This document shows, one piece after another, positions 56,465-64,000 of a DNA stretch of 64,000 bases. The notes beneath the pieces were generated by a model, which saw only the letters and a list, made by a program, of their open reading frames with translations, searched no databases and was not told the origin of the DNA. Source of the DNA: Eublepharis macularius (lineage: Eukaryota > Chordata > Lepidosauria > Squamata > Eublepharidae). The stretch is from NCBI RefSeq assembly GCF_028583425.1, contig NC_072797.1, forward strand, positions 20,246,001 to 20,310,000, given 5' to 3'. The stretch's first letter is position 1. Every line of letters starts with the position of its first letter. A program made the position numbers and the translations under genes.

Positions 56465-56760
56465 AGTACGAACTTAGATTGTGAGAGGGAGGGTAGGAAG
56501 GGGTGAGCCAGTGCTCAGCTCTTGCGGCCCTTTCTTATGGGCCCAGGGTAATGCTGATTGCCACTTCAGGGCCAGGAAGGAATTTTCCTCCAGATTGGCC
56601 ATGGATCTTGGAGGTTTACCTTCCTCTGAGCATTAAGCAGGGAGGGGGGGGGGGTCCCTGGAGGAGTAGGGAGAGGGAGCTCTGGATTTCCTGCATTGTG
56701 CAGGAGGTTGGACTAGATGAGCCTTGAGATCCCTTCTAGCTCTGTGTTTCTGCATCTGCT
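56465..56760 (+). repeat. CR1-type 3' UTR fragment
   Basis: GGCCATGGATCTTGGAGG, CCTGCATTGTGCAGGAGG, then TTGGACTAGATGAGCC and CCCTTCTAGCTCTGTG show the CR1 3' end ahead of an 8-bp-type terminus. Confidence 0.8.
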
Positions 56761-56943
56761 ATCTGCCCAAAGAAGTCTAGTGCTTCTGTATCAGGTGTTG
56801 CACAGCAAGTGTACACGGGCCTTGGGTCCCTTTGATTCAGTGGAGCTGAACTTCTGAGTAATTGACGTTTCGGCTTATTAAGTCAGGGGATGGTAGCTCA
56901 TTGGGTCCTCTCTAAACAACGAGTATCTGTTTGTTTATTTCAG

Positions 56944-57222
56944 TCTATGCACGGGACGCTGAAAAGTGTTGAGGGGCCTCCAAACCTGGGCATCAGTCTG
57001 CCGCTGAGCACAAAGCCCACCACTCAGAACTCAGTGGGTCACAACAAAGAGGACTCCAAGGCCGTTAACGGGACCGAAAAGACAGAGAAGAAATCCCCCT
57101 CCCCTGTAAAGAAAGCAGAGCCCAAAAAAATACCCAATCCTGGCTGGACATGCTGGGAATGCGACCGGCTGTTTACGCAGAGAGATGTTTACATATCTCA
57201 CATGAGGAAAGAGCATGGAAAG
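56944..57222 (+). CDS. ZNF532: ZNF532 coding exon 5 (linker and one finger)
   Basis: 279 bp between TTGTTTATTTCAG and GTAAAT, residues 954-1046, phase 0 at both ends, so it could be skipped without a frameshift. It opens with SMHGTLKS, completing the exon-4 finger with H956. A hydrophilic linker follows (GPPNLGISLPL, then a Lys/Ser/Glu-rich stretch with KKSPSPVKK), and then a finger with C1023/C1026/H1039/H1044. Confidence 0.97.
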
Positions 57223-58867
57223 GTAAATAAAAGGCTGTATCTTCCATGGACGAGAGAAAGAGAGAATCTGTCAGCCTGACGCTGAAAGATTTTACCAGTC
57301 TGCCTTTTCACGGGTGCATCAAATAAATAGGTGGATTGCATTTGCTCTCATATCAGCTTCAGTATTTTTAAAATCACTGTACATACATTGTATTTTGTAT
57401 TCTTATATTTATTGACATATTACATACAAGTTGTGAATAGCTGTATGACATTTCCTCAACCACAGAAATGGCACCAGAGGTGTTTTTAAAACTCAAAAAT
57501 AACTAAGGAGTTTACTTACATTGATGGGGAAAGGTTAGATGAAGTCAGGAGGTGAAGCTTTTTGAGGTAAAATTCAACATATATGCATCTAGTTCATTGA
57601 GGTAACTTTCAGAACATGCACAGACTTCAGTTTTTAGGCTCTTCGTTGTCACTTAAGGCTTCTGTTTCCCTTGTTTCTTCCCTCAAGCAGTTGAATATAC
57701 TTTCTTTTTAGTATTCTCCTTCACTTCCGGGGCTAGGAAGGCTGGTACACTCTTTTTAGTACCCTGAGCCCCCTCTCTTCATACACACCGGTTCTTTCCT
57801 TCAGTCCTCAACTGAATCTGGGAGGCTCCTCAGGCCGTTCTCCGCACACCCGACCAAGGATTCCCCTCTCCCTAGAGCTGTCTCCCTGTTTCAACAGGGA
57901 AGGGACCATCTCCTTTAGAAGATCCACCCCTTTCTTTTTGGCCCGTTTGGGATTCTGCACTTACTACCTAAACCTCCTGCCAACTCTCCCAGCTCTCCTG
58001 CCAGTGCTGAAACCGCTTTCCCTGCGGACTCCATCTCTCCACTCCCCTCACACACTTCCATTTTTCTCTGCCGGGACTCAAAATCCTCCTTTCTTGGTTC
58101 AGCTACTCGATCAGAGGCCCTGGAGCAGCCTGCCGCTCACAGCTCTCTGATTCTGAGAGGGATTAACTCTTAACAGTGCTGCAAATGTGTGTGTAACCAG
58201 CCCTTCCAGGTTTCTTTAAAACATGCAGTCCGTCACACGCTGGTATAGACATGTTTAACTCTTGAGTGATTTCTGCTTCTCAGTATACTTTTATATATAA
58301 GATTTCTAGTACTTCGTACATTTTGTTTGACCATAGATAGCCAGCCTGTTAGCGGGTAAGGTTCCACAGAACTTGTTTTCGGGCCAGTTCATGCATCCAT
58401 TCTGCTCATTGTCATCCTTGATCTTTCCCCCCACCCCCTGCAATAACTCATAACAAGCACCAACTCTGATCTTCTCTACCGTAGGTCAACCCACATTGGA
58501 AAGGTTAGCAACGGCATTCTGTAAACAAGAGGGTGCTTGCTTTGAAGCTTGCTAGTAAGGCCCTCGTTGTGAGCTGATCATTCTGCTTCTCTTTGCCCTA
58601 AAAGTTGGACTGTTTCAGACAGGGATTGCTGTACACTCACCATGATGGCATTTTACCATTACCCCTAGCCCCACAATGCCTTGGATTGAGCCCCCACAAT
58701 GAAAAATGGCTTGTGGGAGAAGCTGTGGTAATCCTGACAGACTGGATCAGATGTAATTGGATGTCACGTGCATCAAATCAGCTAGTTATGAAACCACACT
58801 GGAGTTTCTCAAATTCATGGAATTTCCCTCCAACACATGCGTACGCACAAACAGAAACACACCCACG
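57223..58867. other. First part of intron 5
   Basis: Pyrimidine-rich, relatively GC-rich stretch at 57650-58150 without an ORF of known family. It may be an unrecognised repeat. No exon signal of ZNF532 is present. Confidence 0.4.
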
Positions 58868-59037
58868 TAAGTGCCTTATACTGAGTCAAACCATTGGTCT
58901 GTCCAGCACCGTATCTCAGGTAGAGGTCTGTCACACTAACTACTGCCTGATTCTTTTTGATTGGAGATGGTGAGGATCGAACCCAGCACCTTCCGCACAT
59001 CAAGCAGATGTTCTGCCCCTGAGCCGTTGCTCCCCTC
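58868..59037 (-). repeat. tRNA-derived SINE, near full length
   Basis: Plus strand: GTGCCTTATACTGAGTCAAA (reversed 3' end), GAGGATCGAACCCAGCACC (reversed B box), CTGCCCCTGAGCCGTTGC (reversed A box and start). Confidence 0.85.
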
Positions 59038-59794
59038 CCCATGTTATGTAAGCCAATATCTGTCTGTGGCCTTCAGCCTGATTCCTCCTATTAAGAATGT
59101 TTTTGAAGTAGTAAAATTAAACAGGAGGAAAGGGGCGAGTGGGGGGGACCCAGCACATAATTTCCATGGCTGATATTCAGCAGAAACCCCTGGGCTTGAG
59201 TAAAACTAATAAAAATCATGTCAGTTTTGCTGCCTGAGGTAGCAGAGGGAGAAAGCTACAGATGCCGTGTGGGAAATATTGTGAAAATGTAATAAGCTCA
59301 TAGGTGTTAGCACAGCCGAAACTTTCTGGACCTGGTGGGTGAAGGGCAGCATAATGAAATTCCCGCACACAGCAGCCTTCCGAGACAGAAGCTGAAAAGG
59401 GCAGAAGTGAATCGTACCAGACTGTGAGAAGTTCTTGGGATATGTGCTGACGGCTAGTACGTTCCCTTGGATTGCGTGTACCATTTGCTGTACATTTGGA
59501 AGCCGCTCCCCCCCAAGCTGAATCATGTAGGTCTTCACCTACATATAGATCCTTCCTGGTGTTTATCCTTTGTGTAGTGGTGTGCTAAGACAGGCTTGCG
59601 GCTGAGCTTATGGGGCAACCCTGTGCTCAGGTGCAAGAGAGAGAGAGTGGCAGCAGTAGTCCTGTCTGCACACCAGCAAGCTGTAGAACTACAGTGGCTA
59701 GGGTGAGCTATGAGCATAGCCCTCAGAATTGCCTTGAGGGATCGGTCCTGCAATCTGCATCCAGCTATAACCTGACAGATGCTTGAGAGATCTT

Positions 59795-59880
59795 GTTTAT
59801 TTATTTATTTTGATTTATACCCCGCCCTCCCCACAGTTGGACTCAGGGTGGCTAACAACATTAAAGAAATACATTAAAAG
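59795..59880 (-). repeat. Unnamed LINE/SINE-type 3' tail
   Basis: TTTATTTATTTATTTTGATT, then ATACCCCGCCCTCCCCAC, GGACTCAGGGTGGCTAACAAC, a layout common to reptile dispersed repeats. Confidence 0.5.
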
Positions 59881-60560
59881 TCACAGATTTGTGGAAGACT
59901 GAACTCTCTGTAGGGTTAAATAGAGCTTCTGCATACAGAAGCAGTCAATCTTTGAATAAAAGAAGCTGGGGACAAACAAATGGGGGTGATACCCTACCAT
60001 CTCAGATTCCTGGAGCTTGCTGTCAGTTCCTGCATCTCCCTTCTCCCAGCTGGTGGCTTCTGCCAGGGACACCCCATCACATTGGATGCCGACTTCGCGG
60101 AAGTTTTTCTTCATCGCTGGGGACTGCGATTGAGGGCTGGGATTGGGAGCTTGCAGGAAGTCCTCTTCTGAGGAGGTGTATGAACTGTCACCTTGGGAGT
60201 CTCTGGTTGGCATATCCTCTCACGATGATCCTGAGCTCCCTGAGAACTACTCCTCAGACTCCAAAGTACTGGCTACACTAGGACCTCCAGATGCATCTTC
60301 TTCCTTTCTGTCTTCACACATCCATCCATTCACGTCTGCTTCATTCCGTTCTGGTCCAAGAAGTAAGCCTTCCTCTTCTTGCCTAGCAGGGCAGAAAGGT
60401 CGTGCTCTACACTCTTGTTTTTGTCTCCGGCATCTCCTTGTTCCAAGAGAGATACTAGCCCTTTTCAGATGACGCCTCCTGGGTGGAAATACTGTGCACA
60501 GAGGTTGAGTGGGAACAAGCTTTCTAGTCTGTTCTCTCTCAGTTACTGGCATGTGAGCTT
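59881..60560. other. Overlapping acidic/serine-rich ORFs of unknown origin
   Basis: A 110-codon minus-strand ORF (60213-59881; starts MPTRDSQGDSSYTSSEEDF) and plus-strand ORFs to 60472 overlap. Nothing matches a domain I know. It follows directly after a repeat tail, so it may be internal sequence of an undescribed repeat. The region does not join ZNF532 in frame with splice signals. Confidence 0.25.
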
Positions 60561-60726
60561 ACACTCGTGCAAATTACACTCCTAAAAACTGCCTCTCTAC
60601 ACTTGTTGTTTCCAGCAGGGATATACTGTCAGGATGAGGCTGTCTCCCATGCATCGAGGTTTTGTGGCTGTCGGCCATTGCCCTTCCCCTGCTTGCCTTA
60701 GGCTTGCATTGTAGGCAAGCGATTGA

Positions 60727-61110
60727 CTCCTCTTGAAGATAGTCTCGGGTGGCTAGCCATGTTGTTCTACAGTATTCAGGTCCAGAAGCACCTTAAAAAC
60801 CAACTAGATTCCCAGGGAGATAGATCAAGGTGGGTAGCTGTGTTTGTCTGTTGCAGTAGAAAAGAGCAAGAGTCCAGTAGCACCTATAAGACTAACAAAA
60901 TTTGTAGTAGGGCATGAGCTCATACCCTACCACATTTTGTTAATCTTATAGGTGCTACTGGACTGTCGTAGATTTCCAGGGTATGAGCTTTTTAGAGTCA
61001 AAGCTCCCTTCATTAGACTTTTAGCTTTGATTCTCGAAAGCTCATACCTTGGAAATCTAGTTGGTCTTTAAGGTGCTGTTGGACCCGAATCTTACACCTT
61101 TTGAAGGTAC
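60727..61110. repeat. Nested pair of hairpin repeats
   Basis: The outer element starts GGTGGCTAGCCATGTTGTTC and has CCTTAAAAACCAACTAGATT, paired with AATCTAGTTGGTCTTTAAGG at the far end. Inside it, from about 60828 to 60968, is a second one: GTCCAGTAGCACCTATAAGA and CTTATAGGTGCTACTGGAC. Both belong to the TAGCC..GTCTGT hairpin-retroposon group. Confidence 0.75.
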
Positions 61111-61342
61111 CTTTGCAGAAGCACGCTACCCAGAAAGACAGCTATACAATTGCAGGTGTAGCTGTCAGTAGGTTGTTAACGGCTGATTTGATGTTTTATT
61201 TTTTTAAATTTCGGGGACATCATTCTTAGGCCCTCTTCCAGAGAGGGAGCTCACCCAGGGACCCCATCCCTTCCACCTCCTGTCCTGGAGTCCAAGACAG
61301 ACCTTTTCTTTTTGCTAATTATTTCCTAAAACTGAAGCAAAA

Positions 61343-61510
61343 AAATCTCATCAGATTTCAGAAGCTAAGCAGAGTTTGCCCTGGTTAGTACTTGGATGGG
61401 AGACCACCGGGGTTGTTACACAAAAGAAGACAATGGCAAACCACTTCTGTTTGTCTCTTGCCTAGAAAACTGTGGGGGTCACCATAAGTTAGCTACAACT
61501 TGACGGCACT
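61343..61510 (+). repeat. 5S-rRNA-derived SINE, best-preserved head
   Basis: Reads TCAGAAGCTAAGCAGAG, GGTTAGTACTTGGATGGGAG, ACCACCGGGG: the 5S internal promoter C box is nearly intact. The tail has GACAATGGCAAACCACTTC and GGGGGTCACCATAAGTTAGC, then ACTTGACGGCAC. Confidence 0.93.
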
Positions 61511-62081
61511 ATTTATATGCACAAGCGTTATCCAAAAAGGTTTTTTTTTAAAACCAAGAGCACTGGGTCTGTAATGATTGCAAGTCTGTCTATAAAACCT
61601 TTAGCTTTTCAGAACATTGTAGATTGTGTTGAGGAGCTGTTGCTATCTGCAACACAAACTGGTACTTTCTTTTTTTTTTCTTGTTCCACAAGTCACGCTG
61701 GTTTTGCCCTGACTCAGGCTTCGAGAACCAGTACCTGTGCAAAACCAAAGCTATTCAGTGACACAAAATGCCCAGCCACAATATACTTGTGCATATTTTG
61801 GGGTAATGGTTGATGAATGATTGGTTATGTACACATCAATTCATAACCTTTTAAAAAAAAAACTAAGTGTAAGACTATCTCCTTCATATCAGTAGCCGGC
61901 CGTTGAAGAACTTTGTCCCCTCCCTCCTATGTGAGGCTGATTAGATCAGGAACTATTTGCCGTCTGCTCTAGTCCATTTCACCGCTGGGTTGCCTCTGGG
62001 GATTAGCTGTAATTAGTAATTAAAGAAGAGGAGAGTGAAAGTGAAAAAATTGGTAGTTTTTAAGCTACTGATATGATATCA
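61511..62081. other. Intron 5, nothing recognised
   Basis: No exon or nameable repeat. Confidence 0.4.
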
Positions 62082-62275
62082 GGGCCCTTTTCGCACTGCT
62101 TACCTGCTGCCGCAACGTCGCGAAATATCGCGCGAAACCCGTGGAAGATAGCGTCTTCTCGTGAGAGTTTTACGTGACATCACGCAAAACTCTCGCGAGA
62201 AGACGCTATCTTCTGCGTTTTTTGCACGATATTTCGCGACGTTGCGGCAGCAGGTAAGCAGTGTGAAAAGGGCCC
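62082..62275. mobile_element. 194-bp CpG-rich near-perfect palindrome
   Basis: Left arm GGGCCCTTTTCGCACTGCTT, right arm the reverse of AAGCAGTGTGAAAAGGGCCC. Pairing continues through GCCGCAACGTCGCGAAATATCG and a second inner arm pair AGAAGACGCTATCTTC. About 22 CpGs are kept in 194 bp. The flanks GATATCAG and CAGATCAG match at 6 of 8 positions if the element starts one base later, so the target duplication is unresolved. Confidence 0.85.
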
Positions 62276-62504
62276 AGATCAGAACATTTCTTATAACAGG
62301 CTACAAACTGTACAGAGAATAGAAGGAGATACTGTTCCAGTCCACAATGGATGGCATACGTACTAGGAAAGGGAGTGTTTGACCCACAAATAACAAAGCT
62401 GGTATTAGGGGATTAGTTAGGGGACATGGTGGACCTGTGTACTTTAAGAACCACTTACTAGTCTGTCAAGGTTAGTATTGTCCATTCTGACCAACAGCAG
62501 GTTC

Positions 62505-62622
62505 GCAGGCAGAGGGGTCTTTCGCATCACCTGCTACTTGACCCTTTTAACTGGAGATTTAGCTGGGGACTGACCCATTCCAAGCAGGTCCTGTACCACT
62601 GATCCACAGCCCCTCTTGAGAG
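62505..62622 (-). repeat. tRNA-derived SINE head
   Basis: Plus strand: CACCTGCTACTTGACCCTTT, TTTAACTGGAGATTTAGCTG, AGCAGGTCCTGTACCACTGA, then TCCACAGCCCCT. Drifted copy of the 46030 type. Confidence 0.7.
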
Positions 62623-63108
62623 AGGGCTTAAAAGGGGAGAGGTGGGTGGCTGGATGAACTGGGGTGTGTGTGTGGAGGAGATCTTTTTGATCATGGGATG
62701 GTGGAAGTAGAGGAAAATACTGCAGCTTGTGCTAGAGCATTCTGTTCATCTGCAAAAAAAAAGTCCCTGGTTTAATCTGCAGCAAAAGGATCAACGGTAA
62801 TAAGGTGGAAGAGATCCTGCTTGAAACGCCAAAAGAACCTGTCACTGTAACTCAGGTCTCTATAACTAGCACCGTGGCAGAGGTGAAAAGGAGGCCGGAC
62901 CTTTAGTACACAGCCTTGCGCCCTCTAGTGGATGTATGGCTTTGGAAGTTTCTATGTAGTCTGTGGTTCTTCTGTGATGTAGAAAGGTAGAAGGGGTGAT
63001 GAGTGAGGGAAATCTCCAATGAATGTGAAAGTAAGTCCCTCCCCGAGTTGCTACTAACATGTCACGGTGTCCATTCCATGTTAATTTTTTCTTCCTTTCT
63101 CTTTAAAG
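62623..63108. other. End of intron 5
   Basis: No repeat named. Acceptor CTTTCTCTTTAAAG precedes exon 6. Confidence 0.5.
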
Positions 63109-63221
63109 CAAATGAAGAAGCATCCTTGTCGACAGTGTGACAAATCTTTCAGTTCCTCGCACAGTCTCTGCCGCCACAACCGTATCAAGCACAAAGGCAT
63201 TAGGAAAGTATATACCTGCTC
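63109..63221 (+). CDS. ZNF532: ZNF532 coding exon 6 (one finger), last in window
   Basis: 113 bp between TCTTTAAAG and GTAAGT. Residues 1047-1083 plus two bases of the next serine codon. QMKKHPCRQCDKSFSSSHSL gives a canonical finger with C1053/C1056/H1069/H1074, followed by the linker KGIRKVYTC that opens the next finger. The rest of the gene (about 220 residues by comparison with the roughly 1300-residue mammalian protein) lies to the right of the window. Confidence 0.97.
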
Positions 63222-63319
63222 GTAAGTTCTGCTTTTATTATCTATTTGTTGTTTCCAGCATTTCTATGCCTCCTTTCTGTTCCGTCACAGCAACCAAGGT
63301 GGCTCTCAGTTAGAACAAA

Positions 63320-64000
63320 ACACTATAAAAATATTGCGTGTGTGTGATATGCCCTCAAATTCCTTCCAACTTAGAGCAACCCTACGAGTGAATGTCCTCC
63401 AAAGCATCTTATCGTTGATAGCCTTGCTCAGCTCTTGCAACCAGTCAATCCACCTCATGTTTATTGAGTCAATCCATCTCATGTTAGGTCTTCTTTTCAT
63501 ACTGCCTTCAGCTTTTCCTAGCATTACTATCTTTTCCAATGAATCTTGTCTTCTCCTCATGTAACTGAAGTATGATAGCATCAGTTTAACTGTTTTAACT
63601 TCTAGGGAGAATTTGGGTTTGATCTGAACTAGAGCCCACTTAATTGGCTTTATGTTGGTCCATGGTGTCCATAAAACTCTCCTCCAACACCATGTTTCGC
63701 ATGAATAAATTTTCTTCCGGTCAGCTTGCTTCATTGTCAAACTTTTATTTCCATAAATAGGAAAGGGGCTATACTACAGTATGAATTATCATGATCTTGG
63801 TCTCCAGTGTCATGTCCTTACACTTAAAAGATTTTTTTTCTAGTTCCTTCATTGCTGCCTTCCAAGTCTCCCTTTCTGATTTCTTGGTTGTAGTCTCCCC
63901 TTTAGTTGATGATTGAGCTGAGGAATAGAAAATCTTTAACCATTTCAATTCCTTCATTGTCAGCCTTAAAGTTGTGTAATTCCTCGGTTGTCATTACTTC
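63320..64000 (-). mobile_element. BovB (RTE-clade) LINE, 3' part, broken
   Basis: Minus-strand reading shows the ORF2 C-terminus of BovB in two frames. Bases 64000-63769 give TTEELHNFK-like sequence followed by AMKELEKKSFKCKDMTLETK. Bases 63740-63306 give CWRRVLWTPW, RRQDSLEKIVMLGKAEG, RPNMRWID and LQELSKAINDKMLWRTF. A frameshift separates them, and a 27-bp segment is duplicated in tandem (MRWIDSIN then MRWID). It runs off the window at its upstream side. Confidence 0.88.

Noticed and set aside
61343-61420. A functional 5S rRNA gene
   Set aside because: Only the internal part of 5S is present, with substitutions, and a SINE tail follows. Other copies show retroposition duplications.

Overview
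The window is vertebrate nuclear DNA, most likely from a squamate reptile (a lizard). The only host gene I can support is the 5' and central part of ZNF532, a C2H2 zinc-finger gene, on the + strand. Six coding exons could be placed to the base: 30051-32387, 45501-45682, 52211-52387, 55378-55540, 56944-57222 and 63109-63221. All have canonical AG/GT borders and compatible phases. Together they encode 1083 complete codons plus two bases, and the C-terminal part lies beyond the window. The squamate assignment rests on the repeats: CR1, L2 and BovB (RTE) LINEs together, a 5S-rRNA-derived SINE with a BovB-like tail, tRNA-derived SINEs, and hAT and Harbinger-like MITEs. It is an inference from repeat content.

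Layout. Bases 1-4.9 kb are upstream sequence with a three-phase tetranucleotide microsatellite, a decayed 5S SINE and a G-quadruplex motif. Bases 4.9-5.65 kb form the only CpG-rich block of island type and are the best candidate for the ZNF532 promoter and untranslated first exon. About 80 bp of it is duplicated near 6.2 kb. From 5.7 to 30.0 kb is the presumed first intron: first a stretch poor in recognisable repeats (about 8.9-13.2 kb), then repeat-rich DNA with a broken CR1 LINE (21.8-23.3 kb), a Harbinger-like MITE and hAT-like MITEs. Coding exon 1 (30.0-32.4 kb) carries the acidic N-terminus, the long Ser/Ala/Val-rich region and the first fingers. The 13-kb intron after it holds further MITEs, BovB and SINE copies. 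Five short zinc-finger exons follow between 45.5 and 63.2 kb, separated by introns rich in transposons. The right edge is a broken BovB LINE on the minus strand.

The notable content is transposon biology. Several families could be defined from copies inside the window using target-site duplications (TSDs). Two related hAT-like MITE subfamilies have 8-bp TSDs. A 234-238 bp foldback MITE has TNA 3-bp TSDs. A hairpin-containing retroposon appears in three truncation lengths with 10-12 bp TSDs. A 650-bp element of unknown class has about 100-bp inverted ends and an 18-bp TSD, and sits inside an older repeat. 5S SINE copies share a 3' tail with BovB, and MIR-like SINEs share a tail with L2. I found no bacterial-type system, CRISPR array or functional RNA gene. 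No database search was possible, so family names come from recognition of motifs.
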